Of a DNA stretch of 64,000 nt, positions 18,194-28,288 are shown piece by piece. The notes under the pieces are model-generated. The model was not told where the DNA came from. It saw only the letters and a program-made list of their open reading frames with translations, and ran no database searches. Source of the stretch: JBAXQQ01 sp037131695 (GTDB taxonomy: Bacteria; Armatimonadota; Hebobacteria; CAIYQO01); contig CAZWZF010000002.1 in assembly GCA_964638715.1 (NCBI GenBank), positions 1-64,000 of the forward strand. The letters run 5' to 3'. A program made the position numbers and the translations under genes. Every line of letters starts with the position of its first letter. The stretch's first letter is position 1.

Positions 18194-19002
18194 AGATAGA
18201 ATATGTCATAATTTTTATTATAACAATATTTGCTGCGATCATTATCACATATCGTATTCAGAATATGCCACCGATGGTCAATGAGAAATTGGCAGTATCT
18301 GTAAATAAAAGTGGAAAATTAATTAAGTTAACATTAGATAATTATTTTGATAAAGATATTATGACTTACAATCCGTCAGGGATAAAAATTTATGTCGATA
18401 ATAGTTTAGTTAATATTAATACAGAACCAAAAGTTATCAGCTTCAAAGTGAACGGAAACGGTAAAAAAGATATATTGGTAACCTCAGTTGCTGCATCAAA
18501 TGACAACATTTTTATTGCGGATGCCGGCAATGCAGAAGTATTAATATTCAATTACAAAGGAAAATTGATAAATAACATTAATAAATCAACGAAAAATGAT
18601 AGTATAGGTTTTATTGTTCCCAGTCCATATTTTGATATTGCGTGGGATAATAGTAAAGAACAGTTGTATATAGCTAATCCCGGTTGCCATCGGGTAGAAA
18701 TATATGATGTTAATGGTAAGTTTTTATCTGAATGGGGTAATTTTGGCGGTAAAGAAAGCGATTTTACCGGATGTTGCAATCCTGCTGATTTAGCCGTGTA
18801 TAAAGATTATATAGTCACAGCTGAAAAAGGGAGTAAAAGAGTCAGATTATTTTCAAAAGACGGCAAATATTTTAGTACAATCGCTGACGCTGAATCATTT
18901 CCTGTAATGGATACGACAATTGATTTGCTTACCACCACTGATGGTAAGTTATTATTGAAGGATAGAAAAACGAATGCTATTTATTATTATTCTGAAAAAT
19001 AA
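18190..19002 (+). CDS. NHL-repeat beta-propeller protein, membrane-anchored
   Basis: A 270-aa protein starting with GTG inside the stop of the preceding gene (GTGA overlap). Residues about 4-21 are a hydrophobic anchor. NHL-type blades follow: NIFIADAGNAEVLIFNYKG, QLYIANPGCHRVEIYDVNG, and DYIVTAEKGSKRVRLFSKDG. These build an extracytoplasmic six-bladed propeller, probably for binding. The product probably works with the PQQ-propeller protein; what they bind is unknown. It ends 3 nt from the convergent 3D-domain gene. Confidence 0.8.
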   Translation: MKIEYVIIFIITIFAAIIITYRIQNMPPMVNEKLAVSVNKSGKLIKLTLDNYFDKDIMTYNPSGIKIYVDNSLVNINTEPKVISFKVNGNGKKDILVTSVAASNDNIFIADAGNAEVLIFNYKGKLINNINKSTKNDSIGFIVPSPYFDIAWDNSKEQLYIANPGCHRVEIYDVNGKFLSEWGNFGGKESDFTGCCNPADLAVYKDYIVTAEKGSKRVRLFSKDGKYFSTIADAESFPVMDTTIDLLTTTDGKLLLKDRKTNAIYYYSEK

Positions 19003-19005
19003 TAG

Positions 19006-19500
19006 TTATTTTTTAGTTTTATAAACAGTCACCCAAACTGTTCGGCGTCCCCATTTTCGTGCGGCTTTCATATTAGGAACACAGATATCAATGCGGTCTT
19101 TTTTCATCGCGCCACCGGTGCTTACTGCGCGTCCCCAACCATAACCCTGGATATACATTTTTGACCCTTTGGGGATTTGGCGATAACTTACCGCAACGCT
19201 TCCTTTACAGGCATATTTTCCATTTCCAATATGACGACGGCGACCATCGCTGTGTTGAGGCAAAAATGCGGTGACTACCATTTTATGACAAAATGAAACT
19301 ACTAATTTAGGACTGGATGGCTTTTTGTTTTTTTTCTTTTTCGCTGGTGTTTTTTTCTTGGTAGATACTTTTTTTGTTTTTTTATTATGAGATATCTGGG
19401 AATGTTTTTTATGATGTATAGTGCGAGCACCAGCAAATACTGGCAGGCATAACATGAGTATCAAGATGATGACAATAGTTTTTATTAATTTACTCTGCAT
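19006..19500 (-). CDS. Secreted 3D-domain protein
   Basis: A 164-aa protein. The start at 19500 gives a signal peptide (MQSKLIKTIVIILILMLC to FAGA); the longer open frame runs into rarA and is rejected. A Lys/Ser-rich linker (about 25-62) precedes a 3D domain: GSVAVSYRQIPKGSKMYIQG, GRAVSTGGAMKKDRIDICV and WGRRTVWVTVY. The name-giving Asp of DTGG is Ser here (STGG), while the DRID aspartate is kept. The domain is related to the catalytic fold of MltA lytic transglycosylases, so a periplasmic peptidoglycan role is plausible. It is divergent from rarA, with a 64-nt spacer. Confidence 0.82.
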   Translation of the reverse strand: MQSKLIKTIVIILILMLCLPVFAGARTIHHKKHSQISHNKKTKKVSTKKKTPAKKKKNKKPSSPKLVVSFCHKMVVTAFLPQHSDGRRRHIGNGKYACKGSVAVSYRQIPKGSKMYIQGYGWGRAVSTGGAMKKDRIDICVPNMKAARKWGRRTVWVTVYKTKK

Positions 19501-19552
19501 GACAATAGTGTGCCGAAAAAAACTCGTTATGTCAAAAAACAGCATAAAAAGG

Positions 19553-19558
19553 TATAAT
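19553..19558 (+). promoter_or_regulatory. Candidate -10 box, leaderless rarA
   Basis: A perfect TATAAT is separated from the rarA ATG (19565) by 6 nt with no Shine-Dalgarno sequence. This fits a leaderless transcript. Confidence 0.45.
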
Positions 19559-19564
19559 ATCAGC

Positions 19565-20896
19565 ATGGATTTATTTGACGATAATACTGTAAATACCTCG
19601 CAGAAAAGTGAAATTGCACAACCTTTGGCGGCGCGAATGCGTCCGCGTAATCTGGATGAATATGTTGGACAGATGGAAATAATAGGGCAGGGGAAACCGC
19701 TGCGGAAGTCTATTGAAGAAGATAAACTAACCTCTCTAATATTGTGGGGTCCTCCCGGTTGTGGCAAAACTACCCTGGCAACTTTAATTTCGAATTATTC
19801 TACTGCTATTTTCGAATCATTCAGTGCAGTAATATCCGGCGTTCCCGAGTTGCGCAAAATTATATCTGCCGCGAGAGATAGAAAGAAATTCTATAATCAG
19901 CGAACTATTTTATTCGTAGATGAAATTCACCGTTTTAATAAGGCGCAACAGGATGCTTTTTTACCAGTGGTTGAAGATGGTACGATAATTTTAATTGGTG
20001 CAACAACAGAAAATCCGTATTTTGAAATTAATCCTCCATTAATATCTCGTTCTCGTTTAGTAGTGTTAGCACCATTGCCTCCAGAAGGAATAGGCGAGAT
20101 ATTAAATCGTGCTTTAGTTGATAAAGAACGCGGGTTGGGTGAATTTGAAATCACTATCACTGATGAAGCGCTGAACCATTTGATATTAGTAAGCGGTGGT
20201 GATGCAAGGACAGCATTGAACGCTTTGGAAGAAGCCGCAAACCTTGCCGGCAGATGCAAAGAAATAACATTAGAGATAGCAGAAGAAGGTATTCAGCGCC
20301 GGGCAATGCGATATGACAAAGATGGCGACCAACATTATGACATCATTTCTGCATTTATAAAATCGATTCGCGGCAGCGACCCGGATGCGGCATTATATTG
20401 GATGGCACGGATGATAGAAGCGGGGGAAGACCCGCGATTTATAGCGCGTAGAATTGTAGTTCATGCATCAGAAGATATCGGCAATGCTGATCCTTTGGCG
20501 TTATTAGTTGCCACTGCCGCCGCGCAGGCTGTTGAATTTGTAGGATTGCCGGAAGCGCGAATTAATTTAGCACAAGCAGTGACATATCTTGCCTGTGCGC
20601 CAAAAAGTAATGCCACTGTTGTAGCGATTGACGCAGCAATGGCAGATGTCCGTATGGGTAGGATTACACCGGTACCAGCACATTTGCGTGATAGCAGTTA
20701 TAAAGGTGCCGCGAAGTTAGGACATGGTCAAGGATATAAATACCCGCATGGATTTCCCGGGCATCATATTCAGCAGGAATATATTATGCCAGAAACAAAA
20801 AGTCAGCCATATTATAAACCTTCCGACCAGGGGTTTGAGAAAAAGATACAAAGCAGGATGAAGTTCTGGGGACATGATGAGAATGTAGAAGATTAA
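19565..20896 (+). CDS. rarA: Replication-associated recombination protein RarA (MgsA)
   Basis: A 443-aa AAA+ ATPase of the clamp-loader clade that acts at stalled replication forks. Visible motifs are MRPRNLDEYVGQ, Walker A GPPGCGKTTLA, Walker B DEIHRFNKAQQD, sensor 1 GATTENPYFEIN, and the arginine finger in LISRSRL. The C-terminal region has the tetramerisation segment and the family ending YKYPHGFPG..QQEYIMPE. I place the start at 19565 (MDLFDDNT); the upstream extension would overlap the divergent 3D-domain gene. A bidirectional hairpin terminator overlaps its stop codon. Confidence 0.95.
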   Translation: MDLFDDNTVNTSQKSEIAQPLAARMRPRNLDEYVGQMEIIGQGKPLRKSIEEDKLTSLILWGPPGCGKTTLATLISNYSTAIFESFSAVISGVPELRKIISAARDRKKFYNQRTILFVDEIHRFNKAQQDAFLPVVEDGTIILIGATTENPYFEINPPLISRSRLVVLAPLPPEGIGEILNRALVDKERGLGEFEITITDEALNHLILVSGGDARTALNALEEAANLAGRCKEITLEIAEEGIQRRAMRYDKDGDQHYDIISAFIKSIRGSDPDAALYWMARMIEAGEDPRFIARRIVVHASEDIGNADPLALLVATAAAQAVEFVGLPEARINLAQAVTYLACAPKSNATVVAIDAAMADVRMGRITPVPAHLRDSSYKGAAKLGHGQGYKYPHGFPGHHIQQEYIMPETKSQPYYKPSDQGFEKKIQSRMKFWGHDENVED

Positions 20897-20926
20897 AACC
20901 CACAGTAAATAACCTGCGGGTTTTAA
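20893..20926. terminator. Bidirectional hairpin terminator between rarA and the C10 protease
   Basis: A 13-bp stem with one mismatch (20893-20905 with 20914-20926) is flanked by A and T tracts inside the stem ends. It starts within the rarA stop codon and lies 22 nt from the stop of the convergent protease gene, so it can serve both. Confidence 0.75.
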
Positions 20927-20947
20927 TGGTGTGTAGATTCTATAGGA

Positions 20948-23900
20948 TTATTTCGTTTTTGAACGGTCTGTTAAATCAACGGTAGCAATAACAGAATCTG
21001 CAGCAATGGGATTATTCTTTAAGCTGAGATCTTTCCATGCTTTCGCATCAATTTTAACAGATATAGAAACTGGTAAACTCACGGTGGAGTTTTGTCCGCT
21101 TAGTGATGCGATGGATATGGTGATTTTATATGATCCATTAGCAGGTGTAACCGGTGTCAGATAACCATTAGCAGAGAAAAATTGCCTGGTTATATCTTTT
21201 CCGGATGCATCAATTATTTTAACCACCCATTTATTGTTTATAATTGAACTGCTGTGTAATTGATAAGAGTCAGCTATATTACTGCAATTTTTAACTGTCA
21301 CAACAAATATTGATTGACGATTTACCGCTTGAGTAATGCGTAAATTTTGCTGTAATCCTGTAGTGTCAAAAATATTGAAGCCAATATTTTGCCCATTGCT
21401 TTTTGATTCAGTAATGAATAAATCCACACCGTTAGAATAGGTTAAGTTGGATTTTATGGTAGTAAAGCTGCGTATTCCTGACCATGCACTCAGTTGTTGA
21501 TTTACATCTTGCGAACGAACTCTCCAGTAATATGTTGTCCCATCAGTCAAGGCAACTTGTTGATACAGACCGTTATTGTTATATATCATCGAATTGCTGA
21601 ATGTATTATCATTAGCAATTTCGATATTATAACTCACTGCATTTATTACTAAATTCCAGCTTAAAACAGTTATCGTTGGTACATTTGTCGAATTATCAGC
21701 AGGTGTTACCAGTGATGGTGGCAATAGCTGTGATTTAGTTGTAAATGAATACGCTGCAGACCATGCGCTTATGTTGTTTGCATTTGCCTTTGCTCTAACA
21801 TGCCAATAATATTTAGTATTTGCTGTTAAAGTTACTGCCTGTGAAATTGACATTATGTTATATGTTGTAGGGTTGGTAAAGTTAGCATTTAATGCAATTT
21901 CAATTTCATAACCATTTGCATTCGCAGAAACACTCCATACAAGAGAAGTGTTTGCCGCTATATTAGTGGCATTGTTTGCTGGTGATACTAATTGCGGAAC
22001 AGTAAGCTGAATTACTGGTGCCGCCGTAGTAAATGTATTTACAGCAGACCATGCGCTGACATTATTAGCATTTGCCTTAGCCTGCACGCGCCAGAAATAT
22101 GTTGTTGATGAAGTTAATATTATTGGTTGAGTAAGATTATTATTAGAGTATGCTGTAGAATTTGTGAAATTACTATCATTAGCAATCTGTATGTTGTATC
22201 CGATAGCATTTATAGACGCTCCCCAGTTAAGTGATGTTGATATTGGAATATTTACTGCATTATTAATAGGAGCAACCAGTGCTGGCGGTAATAATTTAAT
22301 TACCGGCACTGCTGTAGTAAACGAATTTATTATTGACCATGCGCTAATGTTAGTCTTATTTTCTATAGCGCGCACTCTCCAGTAATATTTAGTGCTGTCA
22401 GCTAAAGTAACAGCCTGAGACGTTGTATCGCTGCTATATGATGTCGGATTGCTTAAATCACTGTTAATAGAGATTTCTACATCGTAGCTAACGGCATTTG
22501 CAACAGCGTCCCAGCTTAAATCTGTAGTTGTCGGTATATTTATCGCGGCATTTGCCGGAGTAGTCAATGTTGGTGCTGCCAATGGCGTTTGTTCAATTGT
22601 AAATGACCACATATCCGACCATGGACCATTTGCGTTATCAAGATTTATACCGCGAATTTTCCAGTAATATGTGGTATTGACTGTGAATCCATAATTAATA
22701 ATTTGTGATGTTCCAGTGACTGTTCCTGATGCAATAGTCGTTGTAAAGTTAGAGTTGTCGGAAACCTGATATTCATATTTCAATGCTTCGGTATCAAATG
22801 ACCACCTGATGAGAACATTAGAGTTAGGAACAGTTGATTTATCGGCAGGGGATATTAAATTGATTTTCGTCGGAAGGATGCTTGTTTGACTCGGTTTTCT
22901 GATATTATAGATAATATCAGAAACTGAGGTGTAATTTTTTATAGTCGGCAGGTTATACCAGTTATTATCAGTTCCACCCCAACCCATATTAATATGGTAT
23001 CTGATGGAATTATCTACATCATCCTTACCCCAGCCATCACAAATCACAGCATGTCCGCCAGATGAACTTTGAATTCCAAGGATAACAGGGAATTGGCTGT
23101 TAATCTCAGCCTGTAGTATAGGATTATAATCTTGTATAAGGAGTGTTGAGATATAGTTAGCAGATTTATACTTAAATGTCGATTTTAGCGAAGTTGCCGC
23201 TTTACTGAGATATGCTGATGTTGAATTGGAAGTATACATTGCACTGCAGGCAATTCCGCTGTCAGCCATTAATCTGGCTACCTGGTCAATTTGTGTTATT
23301 GATGAGTTTGCAGTCAATGCTGTTGGCATTTTTGTGTAATCATAGATGGAATTGAAAGATTTTACAGTATCAACGTTATCAACTTTAACTGCATTAGTAG
23401 CGGTGGCGGTGTCTGGATATAAATAATAATGCATAATCATGCTCATGGCAGTTGGTACACAACCAGTAACATCATTATTGGGAGTAAATTTTTGATAAGT
23501 TGGTGAGTTGTTATTCCAGTTTGTTTGATTCCAAGTATCTTTTATGAAATAATCTACGGTAGGAACAACTGCATAAGCAGTAATTTCACTGATTGCCCCC
23601 AATGATTTCATGGTGAAAATATTTTCATCAACGTTTGTAAATTTTTGCCATTGTTGGGCAATTTTCTCTTTTTCAGTTTCAGGGATTTTAGAATAACTAT
23701 TTATTCGGTTTGTTATGTCGTTTTTAAGTAAGGTACTTAATGTTGATTTTGGCTTAGCGAATCCAGTGAAGTTGCCTTCAATGCTATATGTGATGATAGG
23801 GGAAACAGTGTCATCAGCAGCAATAACGATAAATCCTTTTGGATTTATGGAAATTATCCAGGCGACAGGTTGACCAGTATCATTAGTAAATATTTGAGCG

Positions 23901-24049
23901 TTAGATATATTTCCTGAAGATAATATTTCCTGATGTCCTGTTACCCATTGGTTGGCGACTAAAATTGCAGTATTTTCATTCACGGGAACGCTGAACGATA
24001 TTAATGAAAAGATCGCTAAAATAAGTACAGAAACTATTCTTTTCATCAT
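20948..24049 (-). CDS. Secreted C10 (streptopain-like) cysteine protease with FN3-like repeats
   Basis: A 1033-aa exported protein. Signal peptide: about 1-22. Streptopain-type propeptide: about 23-125 (AWIISINPKGFIVIAADD). Peptidase C10 domain: about 165-385, with the catalytic cysteine in TGCVPTAMSMIMHYY, the histidine in GGHAVICDGWG, and the family's NMGWGGTDNNWY. Five ~95-residue FN3-like repeats follow, each with a YYWRVRA-type strand. A ~150-residue beta-domain at the C-terminus is shared with two other proteins in this window. The start at 24049 is placed by AAGGGGAT upstream. It is a tandem paralogue of the neighbouring 1347-aa protease. It probably digests extracellular protein or acts at the cell surface. 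Confidence 0.88.
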   Translation of the reverse strand: MMKRIVSVLILAIFSLISFSVPVNENTAILVANQWVTGHQEILSSGNISNAQIFTNDTGQPVAWIISINPKGFIVIAADDTVSPIITYSIEGNFTGFAKPKSTLSTLLKNDITNRINSYSKIPETEKEKIAQQWQKFTNVDENIFTMKSLGAISEITAYAVVPTVDYFIKDTWNQTNWNNNSPTYQKFTPNNDVTGCVPTAMSMIMHYYLYPDTATATNAVKVDNVDTVKSFNSIYDYTKMPTALTANSSITQIDQVARLMADSGIACSAMYTSNSTSAYLSKAATSLKSTFKYKSANYISTLLIQDYNPILQAEINSQFPVILGIQSSSGGHAVICDGWGKDDVDNSIRYHINMGWGGTDNNWYNLPTIKNYTSVSDIIYNIRKPSQTSILPTKINLISPADKSTVPNSNVLIRWSFDTEALKYEYQVSDNSNFTTTIASGTVTGTSQIINYGFTVNTTYYWKIRGINLDNANGPWSDMWSFTIEQTPLAAPTLTTPANAAINIPTTTDLSWDAVANAVSYDVEISINSDLSNPTSYSSDTTSQAVTLADSTKYYWRVRAIENKTNISAWSIINSFTTAVPVIKLLPPALVAPINNAVNIPISTSLNWGASINAIGYNIQIANDSNFTNSTAYSNNNLTQPIILTSSTTYFWRVQAKANANNVSAWSAVNTFTTAAPVIQLTVPQLVSPANNATNIAANTSLVWSVSANANGYEIEIALNANFTNPTTYNIMSISQAVTLTANTKYYWHVRAKANANNISAWSAAYSFTTKSQLLPPSLVTPADNSTNVPTITVLSWNLVINAVSYNIEIANDNTFSNSMIYNNNGLYQQVALTDGTTYYWRVRSQDVNQQLSAWSGIRSFTTIKSNLTYSNGVDLFITESKSNGQNIGFNIFDTTGLQQNLRITQAVNRQSIFVVTVKNCSNIADSYQLHSSSIINNKWVVKIIDASGKDITRQFFSANGYLTPVTPANGSYKITISIASLSGQNSTVSLPVSISVKIDAKAWKDLSLKNNPIAADSVIATVDLTDRSKTK

Positions 24050-24131
24050 GAAACAGTATCCCCTTTGCAATGCCAGAATTATACCAGAGTCAATGGCTTT
24101 TTCGCAAATATTTTGATACTAAAAGTAAAAA

Positions 24132-24158
24132 AATCCCCCGGTAAAAATCCGGGGGATT
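24132..24158 (-). terminator. Rho-independent terminator after the larger C10 protease gene
   Basis: A 10-bp GC-rich perfect stem (24132-24141 with 24149-24158) and 7-nt loop are followed on the minus strand by a T-run. It lies 14 nt beyond the stop of the 1347-aa protease gene and separates it from its paralogue. Confidence 0.92.
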
Positions 24159-24171
24159 GATAAGATAAAGC

Positions 24172-27100
24172 TTATTGTATTTTTGACCTTGGTACCAGAA
24201 CTGCAATACCGGTGACAGTATCTGTCGCAGGAGTTGCAACACCGCTAACCAGATCTTTCCATGATTGTGCTTTTATAGTAATTGACTGTGTCGGCGGGTT
24301 ATTAGTATCAATAACAAGACCGCTGGATGCTGAGAATCTTATTAATAATTTTACGCTTTCTCCAGGTTTAACAGTATATGACGCCCAACCATTAGAGAAT
24401 ACGCTCTTAGTTCTGTCGACTCCACTTATATCGAATATCTTCACCGTCCACTTGGTGTTAATAGTAGATGTACTGGTAATAAGGAAATTGTCTGGTACAT
24501 TTCCGGTATTTTTAACAGCAACATAAAATTCACTCTGGCGATTAGAAGGCTGAGCTAATTGAACAACCTGCTGCATACCAGTAGTATCAATTACATTTGT
24601 TCCCATTATTATGCTGCCGCCTTTTGAGTTAGAGATGACAGCGTCTAATCCGGGAGTCGCTACAAATTGAGCGGTAGTGAACGATGATGTCGTTGACCAT
24701 GGTCCGAGTGTGCTGCCCTGTTTTGCCCGAACACGCCAGAAATAGGTCGTGTTTTCAGCAAGTACTGCACTAAGGCTGGTTAATACTGTGCTATACGAAG
24801 CTTTAGTTGTGAAATTGGAATTTGTCGAGATATCAATATCATAAGCTAAAGCATTCGATATTGTTGACCATGTGAAGTTAGCACTTATTGGAATGTTAAT
24901 AGCATTGTTAGCCGGTGCCGTCAATGTCGGTGCAGTTAATTGTACTGTCTGACTTATAGTAGTGAAATATGCTTGCGACCAATCGCTATCTATGCCATTG
25001 CCATCTGTTGCAAGAACTCTCCAGTAGTAACGAGTGTTAGAGTTTAATGTAACACTGGCTGAAAGATTAGTTCCGGTAACAACAGTAGGATTAATAAAGT
25101 TGTTATTGGTGGCGTATTCCAGTGTGTAGCTAACTGCATTTGTAATTGCTTGCCATATTAATGCAGTATTCAATGCTATTCCTACTGCACCATTTGCAGG
25201 ACTTGTTAAAACTGGTGACGCTGGTTTTTGTGGAACTATCGCTACAGTTGTGAAACTTGCTGTTGCAGGCGTTCCCCAACGTGGGGTTGCATCGCCGCCG
25301 GTAACTCTCCAATAATAAATAGTATTATTTACCAGATTATTTACTTGATATGATGTAACAGTAACACCCGGATTATTGGATATAATATTAGCAAATCCGG
25401 CATCGGTTGCAACTTCGACATTATATAATGTTGCATTAGCAGCAGATTGCCATGTTAATATCGGCGAAGTTATAATATCGATTGCATTATTTAAGGGATA
25501 TGTAAGTACCGGTGTGCCAATAACAGTCTGGGCTTGTGTTGTAAATGCCCACAATGGTGAGAATGCACTTTGAGTGCCAACGGCATCAATTGCTCGAACT
25601 CGCCAGGTGTATCTTGTGCCGGGTTGCAATGCAAACTGGATTATAGATGATGTAGTTGCTACTGTTAATGTCTCTATCGGAACAGTTGCACTTGCTGCTG
25701 AATATAATTCATATTCATAATTGCTGGCATTAGCTACCGGAGACCACGCCAGAGTAACTGGGATTGTTACATTGGTAACATTATTGCCTGGTGATAACTG
25801 GGCTGGTACAGTTAAAACTGGCGCAGCTTGAACTGTGAACTGCATAGTTGTTGACCATGGACTGAAAGTTCCACCAGGTCCGTCAGAGCGTATATGCCAA
25901 TAATAAGTTACACCTTGAGTTAATGCAGTCTGTATCAAGGCTGTTAAAGTAGTATTTTTATTAATTGAAATTGTTTCAAATGGAGTGGCAAATGCTGCAT
26001 CGTTTGCTATCTCATAAGTATAGCCGGATGCATTATTAACAATAGCTTGCCATCCCAATGATATTGCACCGGAAACTGTAGCATTATCCGCTGGAGTTGT
26101 TGGCACTGGAGCAACTAACTGTTGAGCACCATTTTGTACTGTATAACTCCAAATTGATGACCACGGGCTGACAGTATTGTTTGCATCAATTGCTGTTACA
26201 TGCCAATAATATGTTGTACCCGGTACCATTTGAGTTGATATTAAGATGCTGGTGGTTGCAGTACTTGCAGTTGCTATCGGGTTTGATACATCCGTTGTTG
26301 TTGACAATGCATAAGTATATCTTACAGCATTCGCTACCGGCTGCCACGATAATGTAATCGGTGCGGGTATAGTAGATGCATCAACTGGCGCAGCAAGTAT
26401 TGGTGCTGGCACTGTTGGTAATTGAACAGTGAATTGTCGAATAGTAGAGAAAGGTGATTTTTTGCCAAGATTATCTGCTGCCTGTACGCGCCAATAGTAT
26501 GTATTTCCTGCTGTTAATGCTACCGCGGGAGTTATAGTAGTAGCGACAACATTAGCTTGATTTACTAATAGAGTAGACATATCAGCAACAGCTGAGAGTT
26601 GATATGTATATGTAGTTGCGGTTGGTACTGACTGCCATGTGAATGTTACAGGTGCTGTTACTGTCGCATTATCTACTGGTAATGATAATACTGGTGTCTG
26701 TAATACTGGTGTTCCAGACACTGTGAAATCCCACGTAGGAGACCATGGACCAGGAACACTATTTACAGCGTATCCGCGAACGTGCCAGTAATATTTTGTT
26801 CCAATGTTTAGTGGTGCGGCTATATTTACATTAAAGGTCGGGTAATTGGCTGAAGTTTCAACTGGTGATGATAAGTCTGCATTTGGAGATATCACATATT
26901 CAAACCAAGCTGTATTTGGCAAGATATCCCAAGTAATTGATACAGGTGCAGTAACTGTTGAACCTGTAACCGGTGCAAGCAGTGTCGGCGCAGCTGGAAT
27001 AACAACAGGGTCACCCGGTCGGATATTAAGGATAATAGACGGCATTTGATCAAATGCAAATTGCGTGGTTGTTACAGTTGGCATCTGATACCAATTATTA

Positions 27101-28215
27101 TCTAATCCACCCCATCCCATATTTAAATGATAAAGGTTGGCCTGAGTGGTACCATCTACTCCATATCCATCGCACACTACAAAGTGGGCATAACTATCAA
27201 CTGTACTAAATAATGTGAAAATAACGACATTTTTACTGTTTAGTTCGGCTTGAACTTGAGGTTCCCAGGGTCCTGCCTGAGTATCTATAACATCAGCGGA
27301 TTTATATTTAAATTTGCTTTTGAAAGAAGCTGCCATAACTAAATCAGAGGCACTTGTTCCTGAACTGGTATATGCAGCTTTCATAGCAATGCCGGTATCA
27401 AGTATTAATTTAGCAACTTCATCAACCTCTGCGGGTGTTGATGTGTTTGTTAAGACATCAGGCATTAAGTCATAATTAAAAGTATCATTAAATGAAAGTT
27501 GTTGAACTTCTCCAATATCACCATCTGTTGTGATAGTGTTTGTACCAGAAGCAGAATCTGGTGATTTATAATATTTTAGAATTTGGCTCATAGCTACTGG
27601 TCCGCAGCCAGCCGGGTAATTATGTGGTGTTAATTTATTATAACTTGGGGGGTCATTTTTTAAGGATGGTTCTTGATTCCAGGTAGTAGTTAGCAACTGA
27701 TCAACAGTTGGAACAACAGCAACTGGTGGTGGTAATAATGCGATATTTCCTGCTGCTGTTTTTGCAACATTAACCGTAGCTGTAGTACCGTTATAACTAT
27801 ATGATTTCCATTGGTTGGCAATTATATTTTTTTCATCAGCAGATAATTTATTGACATATTCTAATCTGGTTGATAAATCTTTTCTGATGAATCCAGCCAA
27901 TAGAGAATTTTTATCAGCATTGCCACTGAATACATTTTCGGTACTAAATGAAATAATAGGTGATATCTGGTCGTCGGCTGCAATTACAATGTATCCTGTT
28001 GGTGATAAGTTGGCAATCCATGCTAATTGTCTGCCATTATTATCACTGAAAGATGTTATAGTATCGCAAGTCAAGGTTTTACTCTGAAGTTTGTGATTAG
28101 TCGATATCCAATTTCCAGCAACTTTTTGCGCTATATTTTGATTGACAGGTGTTGAAACAATAGCTATAGTCGCTATAACCACTAACAAAAGAGCGATTAT
28201 TTTTTTTATTCCCAT
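24172..28215 (-). CDS. Giant secreted C10 (streptopain-like) protease with eight FN3-like repeats
   Basis: A 1347-aa exported protein. Signal peptide: 1-22. Propeptide: about 23-130 (LSPTGYIVIAADDQISP). C10 catalytic domain: about 165-395, with the cysteine in AGCGPVAMSQILKYY, the histidine in AHFVVCDGYG, and NMGWGGLDNNWYQ. Eight FN3-like repeats of ~95 residues come next, each ending in a YYW(R/H)V strand and an F(T/S)-type edge. The C-terminal ~150-residue beta-domain recurs in the paralogue and in the propeller protein at 39.4 kb. AAAGGGGAT precedes the start, almost identical to the leader of the paralogue. The catalytic residues look intact; the substrate is unknown. Confidence 0.88.
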   Translation of the reverse strand: MGIKKIIALLLVVIATIAIVSTPVNQNIAQKVAGNWISTNHKLQSKTLTCDTITSFSDNNGRQLAWIANLSPTGYIVIAADDQISPIISFSTENVFSGNADKNSLLAGFIRKDLSTRLEYVNKLSADEKNIIANQWKSYSYNGTTATVNVAKTAAGNIALLPPPVAVVPTVDQLLTTTWNQEPSLKNDPPSYNKLTPHNYPAGCGPVAMSQILKYYKSPDSASGTNTITTDGDIGEVQQLSFNDTFNYDLMPDVLTNTSTPAEVDEVAKLILDTGIAMKAAYTSSGTSASDLVMAASFKSKFKYKSADVIDTQAGPWEPQVQAELNSKNVVIFTLFSTVDSYAHFVVCDGYGVDGTTQANLYHLNMGWGGLDNNWYQMPTVTTTQFAFDQMPSIILNIRPGDPVVIPAAPTLLAPVTGSTVTAPVSITWDILPNTAWFEYVISPNADLSSPVETSANYPTFNVNIAAPLNIGTKYYWHVRGYAVNSVPGPWSPTWDFTVSGTPVLQTPVLSLPVDNATVTAPVTFTWQSVPTATTYTYQLSAVADMSTLLVNQANVVATTITPAVALTAGNTYYWRVQAADNLGKKSPFSTIRQFTVQLPTVPAPILAAPVDASTIPAPITLSWQPVANAVRYTYALSTTTDVSNPIATASTATTSILISTQMVPGTTYYWHVTAIDANNTVSPWSSIWSYTVQNGAQQLVAPVPTTPADNATVSGAISLGWQAIVNNASGYTYEIANDAAFATPFETISINKNTTLTALIQTALTQGVTYYWHIRSDGPGGTFSPWSTTMQFTVQAAPVLTVPAQLSPGNNVTNVTIPVTLAWSPVANASNYEYELYSAASATVPIETLTVATTSSIIQFALQPGTRYTWRVRAIDAVGTQSAFSPLWAFTTQAQTVIGTPVLTYPLNNAIDIITSPILTWQSAANATLYNVEVATDAGFANIISNNPGVTVTSYQVNNLVNNTIYYWRVTGGDATPRWGTPATASFTTVAIVPQKPASPVLTSPANGAVGIALNTALIWQAITNAVSYTLEYATNNNFINPTVVTGTNLSASVTLNSNTRYYWRVLATDGNGIDSDWSQAYFTTISQTVQLTAPTLTAPANNAINIPISANFTWSTISNALAYDIDISTNSNFTTKASYSTVLTSLSAVLAENTTYFWRVRAKQGSTLGPWSTTSSFTTAQFVATPGLDAVISNSKGGSIIMGTNVIDTTGMQQVVQLAQPSNRQSEFYVAVKNTGNVPDNFLITSTSTINTKWTVKIFDISGVDRTKSVFSNGWASYTVKPGESVKLLIRFSASSGLVIDTNNPPTQSITIKAQSWKDLVSGVATPATDTVTGIAVLVPRSKIQ

Positions 28216-28288
28216 CGGAATCCCCTTTAAGCAAATTAATGCTAATTAACTGCTGATAATTATACCCTTTTTTTAATATATATGTATA

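Noticed and set aside
19501..19767. N-terminal extension of the 3D-domain ORF over rarA
   Set aside because: It is antisense to the rarA start; the signal peptide begins at 19500.
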